A program made the translations under genes and the position numbers. A stretch of 40,777 nucleotides of DNA, taken from NCBI GenBank assembly GCA_023433775.1, contig JAEYTY010000102.1, forward strand, positions 1 to 40,777, given 5' to 3'. This document shows positions 24,725-33,916 of the stretch, in pieces (positions within the stretch are counted from its first letter, which is position 1; every line of letters begins with the position of its first letter). Origin of the DNA: Pseudomonadota bacterium. Lineage in GTDB: Bacteria; Pseudomonadota; Alphaproteobacteria; Rhizobiales; Devosiaceae. Below the pieces are notes generated by a model. It was given only the letters and a program-made list of their open reading frames with translations, did no database searches and was not told the DNA's origin.

Positions 24725-26119
24725 ATGCAGTTTGTTTCCACGCGTGGCCAGGCGCCCGCGCTCGGCTTCTCCGACGCAGTTCTTGCAGGCCTTGCCTCCG
24801 ATGGCGGGCTTTATGTTCCCGCCAGCTGGCCACAAGTCAGCGCCGAGGAAATAGCCTCCTTCGCCGGCAAACCCTATGCCGATGTCGCCTATGCCATCAT
24901 CTCGCGCTTTACCGATGGCGAGATCGCGCCGGCCAAGCTGAAAGCCATAATCGAAGAAGCCTATGCCGGCTTCCGCCATGCTTCCGTGGCGCCGCTGGTT
25001 GAGATTGAACCAGGCCACTTTGTGCTGGAGCTGTTTCACGGCCCGACGCTGGCCTTCAAGGATGTGGCGATGCAGTTCTTGAGCCGCATCATGGACCACA
25101 TCCTCGCCGAGCGCGGCTTACGGGCGACTATTGTCGGCGCGACATCCGGAGACACCGGCTCGGCTGCCATCGAAGCCTTCCGCGGACGCGAAACCACCGA
25201 TATTTTTATCCTGCACCCCGAAGGTCGTACCTCCGAAGTCCAACGCCGGCAGATGACCACGGTGCTCGATGACAACGTCCACAATATCGCGCTGCAAGGC
25301 ACCTTCGACGATTGCCAGGATGCCGTGAAGGCGATGTTCAATCATCATTCCTTCCGCGACCGGGTGCGCCTCTCCGGCGTCAATTCGATCAATTGGGGCC
25401 GGATCGTCGCGCAGATCGTCTATTACTTCACCGCCGCGGTTTCGCTGGGCGCGCCGCAACGCAAGGTCACATTCGTCGTTCCGACCGGCAATTTCGGCGA
25501 CATCTTCGCCGGCCACTGTGCCCGCGCCATGGGTCTGCCGGTTGAGAAGCTCGTGATCGCCACCAATGAAAACGACATTTTGCGCCGAACCTTTGATACC
25601 GGCCGCTATGAAATGGCAGGAGTGGCGCCGACCATCAGCCCGTCGATGGATATCCAGATATCATCGAACTTCGAGCGCCTGCTGTTTGAAGCCTCGGGCC
25701 GCGACGCGGCGCCGATCAATTCGATGATGGCAAGCCTCAAGCAGTCGCGCGGCTTTGATTTGCCCACGAGCACGCTGGCCGAAATTAGGCGTGATTTCGC
25801 AGCCGGGACGACCGATGAGGCGGCGACACGCAGCACCATCGCCCAGACATACAAAAAGGCCGCGTATTTGCTCGACCCGCACACGGCTGTGGGCGTGCAG
25901 GTTGCCCGGAGCCTGCCCAAATCTACCATTCCGCTGATCACCTTGGGAACTGCCCATCCGGCGAAATTCCCCGCTGCCGTCGCCGACGCATCGGGCGTCG
26001 AGCCGCCATTGCCCGCCTGGTTGGGCGATCTCTATCAACGACCCGAACGGGTCACGGTGCTGGCCAATGACCAGCGCCTGCTTGAAGAATTTATCGAATC
26101 GCGCAGTCGCGCGGTCTGA
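24725..26119 (+). CDS. thrC: Threonine synthase
   Basis: ThrC converts O-phosphohomoserine to threonine with pyridoxal phosphate, the last step of threonine synthesis. The 464-aa protein is of the longer (about 460 aa) class with MQFVSTRGQAPALGFSDAVL at the N terminus. The PLP lysine is Lys112 in GPTLAFKDVAMQ, and the phosphate-binding loop follows in GATSGDTGSAAIEAF. GNFGDIFAG is also conserved. The ribosome-binding site is weak. The M16 peptidase gene follows 48 bases later on the same strand, an arrangement I recall in rhizobia. Confidence 0.95.
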   Translation: MQFVSTRGQAPALGFSDAVLAGLASDGGLYVPASWPQVSAEEIASFAGKPYADVAYAIISRFTDGEIAPAKLKAIIEEAYAGFRHASVAPLVEIEPGHFVLELFHGPTLAFKDVAMQFLSRIMDHILAERGLRATIVGATSGDTGSAAIEAFRGRETTDIFILHPEGRTSEVQRRQMTTVLDDNVHNIALQGTFDDCQDAVKAMFNHHSFRDRVRLSGVNSINWGRIVAQIVYYFTAAVSLGAPQRKVTFVVPTGNFGDIFAGHCARAMGLPVEKLVIATNENDILRRTFDTGRYEMAGVAPTISPSMDIQISSNFERLLFEASGRDAAPINSMMASLKQSRGFDLPTSTLAEIRRDFAAGTTDEAATRSTIAQTYKKAAYLLDPHTAVGVQVARSLPKSTIPLITLGTAHPAKFPAAVADASGVEPPLPAWLGDLYQRPERVTVLANDQRLLEEFIESRSRAV

Positions 26120-26167
26120 CGGACAAGGGATCGCGACCGGCGAGGTCAGCGTCTCAGGAGAACCGGT

Positions 26168-27430
26168 TTGAGCGTACAATCGACCACACTCGACAATGGC
26201 ATGGTGGTGCTGACCGACGACATGCCGCATCTCGAAAGCGCCTCGCTGGGCGTCTGGGTCAAGGCCGGTGCGCGTTCGGAGCGTAAGGCCGAGCATGGCA
26301 TTTCCCACCTGCTCGAGCATATGGCTTTCAAGGGCACGGCCTCGCGTACGGCGCTGCAAATTGCCGAAACCATCGAGAATGTTGGCGGCGACCTCAATGC
26401 CGCGACCTCCATCGAGCACACGGGCTACTTCGCCCGCGTGCTGAAGGAAGACGTGGTTCTGGCGGCCGATATTCTGGCCGATATCCTGCAGAATTCGAGC
26501 TTTGACGACGATGAACTGGCGCGCGAAAAGCAGGTGATTGTTCAGGAGATTGGCGCGGCGCGGGACAATCCCGACGATCATGTCTTTGACCTGTTCCAGG
26601 AAGCTGCATTCCCGACCCAGCCCATCGGACGGACAATTCTGGGGACAGTGGACTCGGTTCGCGCGTTCACCCCGGACACGGTCCGCAAATACATGAATCG
26701 CAACTATGTGGGCGACCATATGGTGATGGCCGCTGCGGGCCATGTGGATCATGATGAACTGGTTGAAGTCGCCAAGGAGCGCTACGAAAGCCTCAAGCCC
26801 AATGGCGCTCCGGCGCCCCAGCGCGCTGAATATAAGGGCGGGCAGGAGCGTCTGATTTCGGACCATGAGCAGGCCCATATCGTGCTCGGTTTCGAGGGGC
26901 GCGCTTACCACTCCGATGGCTTCTACGCCGCACAGGTTCTGGCATCCATCCTCGGCGGCGGCATGAGCTCGCGCCTGTTCCAGGAAGTGCGCGAAAAGCG
27001 CGGCCTCTGCTACTCGGTGTATGCGTTTCACTGGGCCTTTGCCGACAGTGGCGTGTTTGGCGTTGCCGCGGCGACCGGTGAAGATGAAGTAGGCGAGCTG
27101 GTGCCCGTCGTGCTCGACGAACTGCGCCGGGCCACCGAAACCATCACCGATGATGAAGTCATCCGCGTGCGCAATCAGATCCGCGCCGGGCTGCTGATGT
27201 CGCTCGAAAGCCCATCAGCGCGTGCCGGGCAACTGGCGCGCCAACAGATTCTCTGGGGACGCCCTATCCCCATGCAGGAGACCGTGGAGCGGATCAACCG
27301 CATCACGGCCGCCCGTGTGCGTGAAGTGGCCGAGCAGATTTTTACCGCCAGTTCGCCGACACTGGCGGGAATTGGTCCGATCAGCCAGCTTGCCGATGTC
27401 GAAAGCATCGGCGAAACGCTTAAGCGCTGA
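26168..27430 (+). CDS. M16 family zinc peptidase (pitrilysin-like)
   Basis: The 420-aa protein is a processing-peptidase-like M16 enzyme. The inverted zinc motif HLLEH is at residues 47-51, and the third ligand glutamate lies about 75 residues later in REKQVIVQEI. The second M16 domain (from about 200) has the usual SSRLFQEVREKRGLCYSVY near the C-terminal half. These proteins resemble mitochondrial processing peptidase beta and are common in alphaproteobacteria; their substrates are mostly unknown. No signal peptide is seen, so a cytoplasmic location is likely. The start is TTG at 26168, supported by AGGAG at good distance. The GNAT gene begins 4 bases after its stop. Confidence 0.92.
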   Translation: MSVQSTTLDNGMVVLTDDMPHLESASLGVWVKAGARSERKAEHGISHLLEHMAFKGTASRTALQIAETIENVGGDLNAATSIEHTGYFARVLKEDVVLAADILADILQNSSFDDDELAREKQVIVQEIGAARDNPDDHVFDLFQEAAFPTQPIGRTILGTVDSVRAFTPDTVRKYMNRNYVGDHMVMAAAGHVDHDELVEVAKERYESLKPNGAPAPQRAEYKGGQERLISDHEQAHIVLGFEGRAYHSDGFYAAQVLASILGGGMSSRLFQEVREKRGLCYSVYAFHWAFADSGVFGVAAATGEDEVGELVPVVLDELRRATETITDDEVIRVRNQIRAGLLMSLESPSARAGQLARQQILWGRPIPMQETVERINRITAARVREVAEQIFTASSPTLAGIGPISQLADVESIGETLKR

Positions 27431-27434
27431 GACC

Positions 27435-28052
27435 ATGCTGTGGCCATGGTCGCAGCCGCAATCGCCCATCGCGCTCAGCGGGCGCCGCGTATTTTTGCGC
27501 CTGCCGCAAATGCGCGACTATCCCGCCTGGTACAAGCTGCGCCGGGAGAGTCACGCCTTCCTCAAGCCGTTTGAACCGCGCTGGACCGAAGCCGACCTGC
27601 AACGCAGCGTTTTTGCCATGCGGGTCAAGAGGGCGCGGCAGGAGGCGGAAGAAGGCACCGACTACACGCTATTCGCCTTCCTCCGTGATGGCGACGGTGA
27701 GACGCTGGTGGGTGGAATCACGCTCTCCAATATCCGCCGCCGCGCCGCGCAATTCGTCACGCTCGGCTATTGGATGGGCGAAAAATATGCCGGGCAAGGG
27801 CTGATGACCGAAGCGGTCGGTGTGGCTCTGCCCTTTGTGTTCGAAACCCTCGACTTGCACCGCATCAACGCTGCCTTCATGCCCGTGAACATGGCGTCGC
27901 GCCGCGTGCTGGAAAAGAATCTGTTTGTGCAAGAGGGTCGCGCAGAGCGCTATCTGCAGATCGACGGTCGCTGGGAAGATCACATCTTGATGGGGCTGGA
28001 CCGCGAACGCTGGCAGGCCGGACACCAAGGCCAGCGCCACTGGGTGGCGTAG
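27435..28052 (+). CDS. GNAT family N-acetyltransferase (RimJ-like)
   Basis: The 205-aa protein has the GNAT fold of the RimJ/RimL branch. The acetyl-CoA site is visible in GYWMGEKYAGQGLMTEAV (about residues 113-130), followed by the RINAAFMPVNMASRRVLEKN segment and a C-terminal DGRWEDHILM. RimJ homologues acetylate N-terminal alanine of ribosomal protein S5, but the substrate here cannot be assigned. The ATG is 4 bases after the M16 stop, so the genes are cotranscribed. An open frame extending upstream overlaps the peptidase and is not used. Confidence 0.85.
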   Translation: MLWPWSQPQSPIALSGRRVFLRLPQMRDYPAWYKLRRESHAFLKPFEPRWTEADLQRSVFAMRVKRARQEAEEGTDYTLFAFLRDGDGETLVGGITLSNIRRRAAQFVTLGYWMGEKYAGQGLMTEAVGVALPFVFETLDLHRINAAFMPVNMASRRVLEKNLFVQEGRAERYLQIDGRWEDHILMGLDRERWQAGHQGQRHWVA

Positions 28053-28258
28053 TCAGTGATGCGCGGGCATTGCACACAGTTTTTTGCGTCCAGTTAGAGT
28101 GTTGCTGCCAAGCAACAGGAAACGACGCTTGTCGCAGGCGCCAATCTCCCGTACCAAGTTACCGCCCTCCGGGAGGACAAAGCCAAGGCGTGTCCGGGCC
28201 TCGCCCGATTTATGACGGCCGCCATATTGAAGCCTAGCGCGGGATATACCTACCCCTG

Positions 28259-31138
28259 ATGCGTCACTTGCTTGCCCTTGCCGCCTTTCTGGCGCTCGCG
28301 ATTTTTGCCCTGGCGCCTGCCAAGGCCTTCGAAGTCATTTCGGTTCCCGAAGACGTCAATGCCGTCAATCTGTCTGCCGTAATGGAAGTTGTGCCGGGGC
28401 AGGGCGGGCGCGTGCAGCTTTCCACCGCGCCAGACGCCGAGGGCATTATCCGCCGCATCGAAGTGCTGGCCAGCGAACAGGGCACGAACCCGAACTACGC
28501 GCTGTTCGCGCTGCGCAATGACAGCGATCAGCAGATCGAACGCCTGCTGGTGGCGCCATTCTTCCGGTTACCGGGCTCTGGCGTGTTCCAGCCGGACCTG
28601 GGCTCCGCGCGCTTATCGGCAGTGACGCCGAGCGCCGGTATCCGTCCGGTGCGGCTCAGCGACCCCGAGGCGGACGTCTTCGAGGTGACACTCGACCCCG
28701 GCGCGACCGTGACTCTGGTGGCCGAGCTCGCAGGCAACAATTTGAGCGAACTCTATCTGTGGCAGCCCAACGCCTACCGCGACTATGTAAACTCGTTCAC
28801 GCTGTTCCGCGGCGTGGTGCTGGGCGTTGCCTCGCTGGCAGCGGTGTTTCTCTCCATAATGTTCGTGGTCAAGGGGCGCGGCGTGTTCCCCGCGACCGCA
28901 GCAGTGGCTTGGGCAGTCCTGGCATATCTGCTTATTGATTTCGGCCTATTGGGGCGTCTTCTCGGGCTGCCGCCCGGCGGTGTTCAGCCGCTTCGCGCCG
29001 CCGCCGAAGCCGGCATTGCCACGACACTGGCAGGATTTTTGTTTATTTATCTCAATCTGCATCGCTGGCACCTGCGATTTGTGCATCTGGCGCTGGGGCT
29101 GGCGGCCCTATTCCTCGCTCTCTTTGCCTTCGCATTCTTCCAGCCCGCCATTGCGGCCACTATTGCGCGGCTGGTCATGGCGCTGCTTGGCCTCAGCGGA
29201 TTTGTCCTCATTCTGTTGCTGGCCCTGCGCGGCTATGATCGCGCCGTGCTGCTGGTGCCGACCTGGATCATTCTTATTGCCTGGCTGTTCTATTCCTGGC
29301 TGGTGGTTTCCGGCCAGGTCACCAATGATATCGCCCAATCGGCCGTGGGCGGCGGCCTGGTGCTCATCATCATGCTGCTTGGCTTTACGGCGGTTCAACA
29401 CGCCTTTTCCGAGGGGCAAGTGTCCATCGGCACCCTGAGCGAAGTCGAGCGCCGGGCCCTCGCGCTCACGGGTTCGGGTGACTTCGTTTTCGATTGGAAC
29501 ATCGAACGCGACCGCGTGAGCGTCAGCGATGAACTGTCTACTCGGCTTGGCGAGCGACGCGGCTCAATGCGCGGTGGCATCAAGCGCTGGCTGGACCGTG
29601 TGCATCCCGATGACCGTGACCGCTTCCGCACGGCCTTTGATACGCTGGTTGAATTGCGTCGCGGCAAGGTGTCTGCCGATATGCGCGTTGTCGGACACGA
29701 CGGCAATTACCGTTCGTTCCGGATGCGCGTGAAGCCCGTTCTGGGTGGCGATGGCCAGGTAAACCGTATCGTCGGCACGCTGCAGGACGTTACCGGAGAC
29801 CGCGCCGCACGCGAGCGCCTGCTGCATGACGCGGTGCATGACAGCCTTACCGGGCTGCCCAACCGGCAATTGTTCCTCGACCGGCTCGAACGCGCGCTCG
29901 TGCGGGCCCGCATTCCGGGCGGAACAAAGCCCGCCGTGTTCCTGATCGACATTGACCGGTTCATGGAGCTGGAGGAGCGGCTGGGTCATTCGGCGGCGGA
30001 TTCGGTCTTGCTGGCCATTTCGCGACGCATCGCGCGCATCATGCGGCCCCTCGATACGGTGGCGCGCATTTCAGGCGATCAGTTCGCTGTTATCCTTGCC
30101 TCTGAACAGGCAGCGGCCAAGATAGCCGAAACGGCCGAGCAGATCCGCAAGGCGCTCAAGGCACCGTTCAATTTCGGTGACCGCGACTTGACGCTGTCGG
30201 CCTCGATTGGCGTCACCATCTATGACAGCAACCCATCAACCGCAGCCGATGTGCTGCGCGACGCTGAGCTGGCGATGTATTACGCCAAGCGTCTCGGCGG
30301 CGACCGCATCGAGGCCTATCGCGCCTCGGCCCGCTCCATCTCAGCCTATAATAAGGCCAATGAGGAAGATCTCGAGCGCGGCATGAAGCAGGGCGAACTG
30401 CATGTGCAATTCCAGCCCGTTGTCGACATTCAAACTAACAACATCGTCGGCGCCGAGGCGCTGATGCGCTGGGCACATCCGACGCGTGGCGCGGTCAACC
30501 CGGACGAGTTCGTGCCGCTTGCGGAGCGGTCGGGTCTCATCGAGAAACTGGGGCGCTTGGCCTTTGAACAATCGGTTGCGCAGGCTCGGGACTGGATGAC
30601 AACGCTCGGCCTGCCCGAGGGCTTCTTCATCTCGGTCAACCTGTCGCCCAGCCAGCTTTCGACCGAATCCCTTCTTGGCGATCTGCGCGGCCTGATGTCG
30701 CAGGACAAGGTCCTCGCCAGTCACCTGAAGCTCGAAATCACCGAGAGCCAGGTGATGACCAATCCTGAGCACTCTGCCTTCATGCTGGAAGCATTGCGCG
30801 AACTGGGTCTGGGTCTGGCTCTGGATGACTTCGGCACGGGACACTCCTCGCTGAGCTACCTGCACCGCTTCCCCTTTGACACCATCAAAATCCCGGCGCC
30901 TTTCGTGCGCATGGGGTCCGATACCGGCATTTCTCACACGCAGGCACCAATCATTCGCGCCATCGTAACGCTGGCCCATGATCTGGATCTGACCGTGATC
31001 GCCGAGGGTGTAGAATCGCTTGATGAAATCGAACGTCTGCGCCAGTTCAATTGCCGCTTTGCGCAGGGCTTTGCCTTTGGCGGCGCGATGACAGGTCTGG
31101 AGCTGGGTAAGAAGCTGGCGACACAATTCGGCCGCTAA
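28259..31138 (+). CDS. 7TM-PAS-GGDEF-EAL membrane signalling protein, probable c-di-GMP phosphodiesterase
   Basis: The 959-aa protein has a signal peptide (about 1-22), a periplasmic domain to about 178 and seven membrane helices (about 180-375), like 7TMR-DISM receptors. A PAS domain (about 395-520), a GGDEF domain and an EAL domain follow. The GGDEF signature is degenerate (SGDQF, about 604-608), so cyclase activity is unlikely. The EAL motif (about 732) is intact, as are SVNLS, EITES, DDFG, the lysine and AEGVES, so it should hydrolyse cyclic di-GMP. The usual KID is KIP here. No strong ribosome site precedes the ATG. It converges with yqgE. Confidence 0.9.
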   Translation: MRHLLALAAFLALAIFALAPAKAFEVISVPEDVNAVNLSAVMEVVPGQGGRVQLSTAPDAEGIIRRIEVLASEQGTNPNYALFALRNDSDQQIERLLVAPFFRLPGSGVFQPDLGSARLSAVTPSAGIRPVRLSDPEADVFEVTLDPGATVTLVAELAGNNLSELYLWQPNAYRDYVNSFTLFRGVVLGVASLAAVFLSIMFVVKGRGVFPATAAVAWAVLAYLLIDFGLLGRLLGLPPGGVQPLRAAAEAGIATTLAGFLFIYLNLHRWHLRFVHLALGLAALFLALFAFAFFQPAIAATIARLVMALLGLSGFVLILLLALRGYDRAVLLVPTWIILIAWLFYSWLVVSGQVTNDIAQSAVGGGLVLIIMLLGFTAVQHAFSEGQVSIGTLSEVERRALALTGSGDFVFDWNIERDRVSVSDELSTRLGERRGSMRGGIKRWLDRVHPDDRDRFRTAFDTLVELRRGKVSADMRVVGHDGNYRSFRMRVKPVLGGDGQVNRIVGTLQDVTGDRAARERLLHDAVHDSLTGLPNRQLFLDRLERALVRARIPGGTKPAVFLIDIDRFMELEERLGHSAADSVLLAISRRIARIMRPLDTVARISGDQFAVILASEQAAAKIAETAEQIRKALKAPFNFGDRDLTLSASIGVTIYDSNPSTAADVLRDAELAMYYAKRLGGDRIEAYRASARSISAYNKANEEDLERGMKQGELHVQFQPVVDIQTNNIVGAEALMRWAHPTRGAVNPDEFVPLAERSGLIEKLGRLAFEQSVAQARDWMTTLGLPEGFFISVNLSPSQLSTESLLGDLRGLMSQDKVLASHLKLEITESQVMTNPEHSAFMLEALRELGLGLALDDFGTGHSSLSYLHRFPFDTIKIPAPFVRMGSDTGISHTQAPIIRAIVTLAHDLDLTVIAEGVESLDEIERLRQFNCRFAQGFAFGGAMTGLELGKKLATQFGR

Positions 31139-31147
31139 CGCCGCCTG

Positions 31148-31723
31148 TCACCCGTGTCCGGGTTCTGAACTGAGCGTCGCGCGGGTGATGTGGAGGCTCG
31201 CGAGCGCCTCATCGTAACGCTTTTCCACCGGAACATTGAATAGCAGGTCGCGGCTGAACGGCACGGTCAGCCAGCCATTGGCGGCGATTTCATTCTCAAG
31301 CTGCCCCGGGCTCCATCCGCAGCATCCCAAAACAAAAAGGGCTTTGCGCGGCGCCGGGCCGAAGACCATGGCCTTGAGAATATCGAGCGTGGCAGTCAGC
31401 CCGATCTCGTCGGTGACCCGATAGGTATTGCCGCTGGTGTAGTCAGCAGTGTGCAGCACAAAACCGCGCCCCCGCTCAACCGGTCCGCCGCGCATAACGG
31501 CCCGATCTCTGATGCCATCGGGCAGGCGGATCACCGCGTCCGGATCGCCCAGGTCCAACTCGTCGAGGATGTCCGCAAAGCGCAAATTGGCCAGCTCGTG
31601 ATTGACCACCAGCCCCATCGCGCCCTCTTCGCCATGGCCGACCACTAGAATGACACTTTGGGCGAACCGTTCGTCATCCATGTCGGGCATGGCGACCAGA
31701 AATTGTCCTTCGAGCGAGTTCAT
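31148..31723 (-). CDS. YqgE/AlgH family protein
   Basis: The 191-aa protein matches the UPF0301/YqgE family along its whole length: LEGQFLVAMPDMDDERFAQS, then GAMGLVVNH, and FVLGCCGWSPGQLENEI. The biochemical function is unknown; the AlgH name reflects a Pseudomonas alginate regulator. No signal or membrane segment is seen. It ends 9 bases from the end of the GGDEF-EAL gene on the other strand. It is divergent from the DsbD-like gene, with 118 bases between starts. Confidence 0.9.
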   Translation of the reverse strand: MNSLEGQFLVAMPDMDDERFAQSVILVVGHGEEGAMGLVVNHELANLRFADILDELDLGDPDAVIRLPDGIRDRAVMRGGPVERGRGFVLHTADYTSGNTYRVTDEIGLTATLDILKAMVFGPAPRKALFVLGCCGWSPGQLENEIAANGWLTVPFSRDLLFNVPVEKRYDEALASLHITRATLSSEPGHG

Positions 31724-31841
31724 GACGCCAGTGTAAAGCGCGAGGCGCGCGCTGCCAAGCGCAGGGCGCAGGGGCTGGCCTCACGAAGGCCTGATCGCCT
31801 TTACGCTATTCGTTCACCTCTGCCTGCGCTAATGGCTTTCC

Positions 31842-32648
31842 ATGCGAATTCTGGCCCTGTTCAGCGCTGTTCTTCTTGCCTTCGCGCCCGCCCAGGCCGC
31901 GGAGACCGCGTGGCAGCAGGTGGCACCGGACGTGAACATGCGCCTCATCAGTGCCGGCAAAGTCTCGGTAGGAAACACGGCGCTGTTTGCGCTGGAAATC
32001 GACATGCCGGACACCACCAAGACCTATTGGCGAGTGCCCGGAGAAACCGGCCTGCCGACTGAGCTTGATGTGAGCGGTTCGAGCGGCGTTATGGGTCATG
32101 CCATCCGCTGGCCTTATCCAACGGTCGACCACAAGCCGGACTATCTCGATTACGCCTATTTCGGCCACACCGTGCTTCCCATTGAAGTCAACCTGAACGA
32201 CGCCTCGGGCAGGTTGAACCTGACGGCGACGCTCGGCATTTGCTCGGAAATCTGCATTCCCGCTCAGGCCAGCTTTGAACTCCCCTTGACCGACGCCGCC
32301 CCAGACCGGTCGAACGCTCTGCGCATCAAGCAGGCGATTGCTGAAAGCCCGATGGAGTGGGATGGAGCCGCCGAGCCCCTAGGCGGCGTTGAACTCATGC
32401 CTGATGCATCTGCCATTGGCATCTGGATCAGCGATCCAGGCGTCGATCCGATGAGCCTGATCGCTGCGACGGACAAGGGTGAACCCCTGTTCGGCACGCC
32501 GCAAAAAAGCCCTCAACCCAACCTAGTCCTGCTTCCAATACTGGGTAAAACGGATGATATTGCCCTCGATGGCATGGATGTTCAGCTGACATTCATGACG
32601 GATATGGGAGCTTTCGAAGTCAGCCGGACCATTGAAGTCGGCGACTAG
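31842..32648 (+). CDS. Secreted DsbD-alpha-like domain protein
   Basis: The 268-aa protein has a signal peptide (about 1-19, ending AQAAE) and then a domain like the N-terminal periplasmic part of DsbD and ScsB. That domain receives reducing equivalents and passes them to DsbC-like partners. The likely redox pair is Cys134 and Cys138 in GICSEICIP. The membrane and thioredoxin domains of full DsbD are missing, so it stands alone and must obtain electrons from an unidentified partner. The ATG at 31842 has a poor ribosome site but gives a clean signal peptide. A peroxiredoxin gene follows on the same strand after two hairpins. Confidence 0.8.
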   Translation: MRILALFSAVLLAFAPAQAAETAWQQVAPDVNMRLISAGKVSVGNTALFALEIDMPDTTKTYWRVPGETGLPTELDVSGSSGVMGHAIRWPYPTVDHKPDYLDYAYFGHTVLPIEVNLNDASGRLNLTATLGICSEICIPAQASFELPLTDAAPDRSNALRIKQAIAESPMEWDGAAEPLGGVELMPDASAIGIWISDPGVDPMSLIAATDKGEPLFGTPQKSPQPNLVLLPILGKTDDIALDGMDVQLTFMTDMGAFEVSRTIEVGD

Positions 32649-32671
32649 ACGCGGGTAATTGCATTGAGCCA

Positions 32672-32711
32672 AAGGCCCTCTGGGCCTTGTATGCGGGGGC
32701 AAAGCCGCATA
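32672..32711 (+). terminator. Two consecutive hairpins before the peroxiredoxin gene
   Basis: The first has 7-bp arms AAGGCCC / GGGCCTT (32672-32678 and 32682-32688) with a 3-base loop. The second has 7-bp arms (32690-32696 and 32705-32711) with an 8-base loop. Neither is followed by a T run. They lie between the DsbD-like and peroxiredoxin genes and could end or attenuate the first transcript. Confidence 0.45.
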
Positions 32712-32775
32712 TCGCAGGTGCAAGAGTTTTGGAGTAGCGGCGCAAGCCGTCAGCAGGGATGGGGCAAATCCACCA

Positions 32776-33267
32776 ATGATCCAATCTGGAAACACGATCC
32801 CCAATGTGGGGATCAAGCTGGTGACGGCTGAAGGCATCGAGGATACGACGACCGGCGAAGTGCTGGGTCAGGGCGTGGTGGTGCTGTTTTCCGTTCCCGG
32901 CGCATTCACGCCCACCTGCCATGTCAATCACCTGCCGAGTTTTCTCGCCAATGCGGGCAAGCTCCGTGCGGCGGGCGTCGATCGGATCGTTTGTGTTTCA
33001 GTCAATGATCATCACGTAATGAAAGCCTGGGCCGAGGCCTCTGGCGCGCTCGATGATGTTGCGTTTCTCGCTGATGGCAATGGCGAGCTGGCCAAGGCAA
33101 CCGGCCTCGACAAGGATTTCTCTGGTGCGGGAATGGGTCTTCGGTTTGCCCGCGCGGCCTTGATCATCCGCAACGGCGTTGTTGACCGCGTGTTCGTTGA
33201 AGAGGGTCCGGGCGTTAATACCAGCGGCGCACCTGCCGTCTTGATGGCTCTGGAGGCCTCGGCATGA
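32776..33267 (+). CDS. Peroxiredoxin (Prx5/AhpE-like, glutaredoxin-dependent type)
   Basis: This 163-aa cytoplasmic peroxidase of the Prx5 subgroup reduces hydrogen peroxide and alkyl hydroperoxides. The peroxidatic cysteine is Cys48 in PGAFTPTCH, the defining motif. The family segments VNDHHVMKAW and GLRFARAALIIRNGVVD are present. No second, resolving cysteine is seen in the usual place, so reduction by glutathione and glutaredoxin is likely; glutathione is made by the gshA product. The start overlaps no other gene, and the stop overlaps the lipoprotein gene by 4 bases. Confidence 0.93.
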   Translation: MIQSGNTIPNVGIKLVTAEGIEDTTTGEVLGQGVVVLFSVPGAFTPTCHVNHLPSFLANAGKLRAAGVDRIVCVSVNDHHVMKAWAEASGALDDVAFLADGNGELAKATGLDKDFSGAGMGLRFARAALIIRNGVVDRVFVEEGPGVNTSGAPAVLMALEASA

Positions 33268-33863
33268 ATACGCGAGGAGCCTCGACAATGACGACATTTG
33301 CACGCGCTGCGGCGTTTGGTGGCCTAGCACTTTTGCTGGCCGGCTGTTCCATGGGCGGAATGTTTGGCGGCGGCTCGGCCGCGACCAACCAGAACCTGCA
33401 AAACGCTACCGCCACCCCGGCAGCCGTTGCGCAGGCGCAGTCTAACGCGCTTCCCGTGATTGCAACCGAATGCCCGCCAATCCGCGTGCGCAGCGGTGGC
33501 GAGGCCATGTTCTACTATGGCGGTAGCCGCACAGGCGACGCCAAGTCGCTGCAATATCAAGGCGTGATCGATCAGACGACCCGTAATTGCGTGGTCTCGA
33601 ACGGTCTGATTACGGTCAATATGGGCGTTACCGGGCGCGTGTTACTGGGTCCTGCTGGCAAGCAGACATCAGTCAATGCCCCGATCCGTATCGCCATTGA
33701 GCGTGATGGCCAGGCCGTGTTTTCGGAAAAGTACACGCTGCCCGTCTCGATCACTCCGCCTGCCCAGTCGGGGGAGTTCGTCAAGGTCGTTGAGAATGTT
33801 GCCGTGCCCTATCTGGGTGGCGAGACCATCACCATTTGGGTCGGCTTCGACACCAGAGGCTGA
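33264..33863 (+). CDS. Putative lipoprotein, function unknown
   Basis: The 199-aa protein has a lipoprotein signal with the lipobox LLAGC (Cys28), followed by a glycine- and alanine-rich spacer. The rest is a beta-rich domain with MFYYGGSRTGDAKSLQYQGV and TITIWVGFDTRG near the end. I do not recognise a named family, although uncharacterised lipoproteins of this form are common in alphaproteobacteria. The first ATG overlaps the peroxiredoxin stop (ATGA) with GGAGG in front. A second ATG at 33288 also has AGGAG and would give a shorter, equally good lipoprotein signal. It ends in a strong terminator. Confidence 0.78.
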   Translation: MNTRGASTMTTFARAAAFGGLALLLAGCSMGGMFGGGSAATNQNLQNATATPAAVAQAQSNALPVIATECPPIRVRSGGEAMFYYGGSRTGDAKSLQYQGVIDQTTRNCVVSNGLITVNMGVTGRVLLGPAGKQTSVNAPIRIAIERDGQAVFSEKYTLPVSITPPAQSGEFVKVVENVAVPYLGGETITIWVGFDTRG

Positions 33864-33881
33864 TTGGCCGAGAGGATTTGG

Positions 33882-33916
33882 AAAAGGCCCGGGTCATGAC
33901 CCGGGCCTTTTTGTTT
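33882..33916. terminator. Bidirectional terminator between the lipoprotein gene and gcvPB
   Basis: A perfect 30-base palindrome (33882-33911) of the form AAAAGGCCCGGGTC and its complement, followed by TGTTT, makes an intrinsic terminator for the + strand genes. It ends 3 bases before the gcvPB stop codon on the opposite strand and can serve both directions. Confidence 0.88.

Noticed and set aside
25661..27031. Long minus-strand frame (456 codons) across thrC and the M16 gene
   Set aside because: It is antisense to two conserved genes and spans their boundary without any protein-like motifs.
28053..28258. A cyclic-di-GMP riboswitch before the GGDEF-EAL gene
   Set aside because: A short GGACAAAGCC-like string recalls GEMM, but the other conserved parts and pairings of that aptamer are missing. 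Only a small GTTGCT / AGCAAC hairpin is clear.
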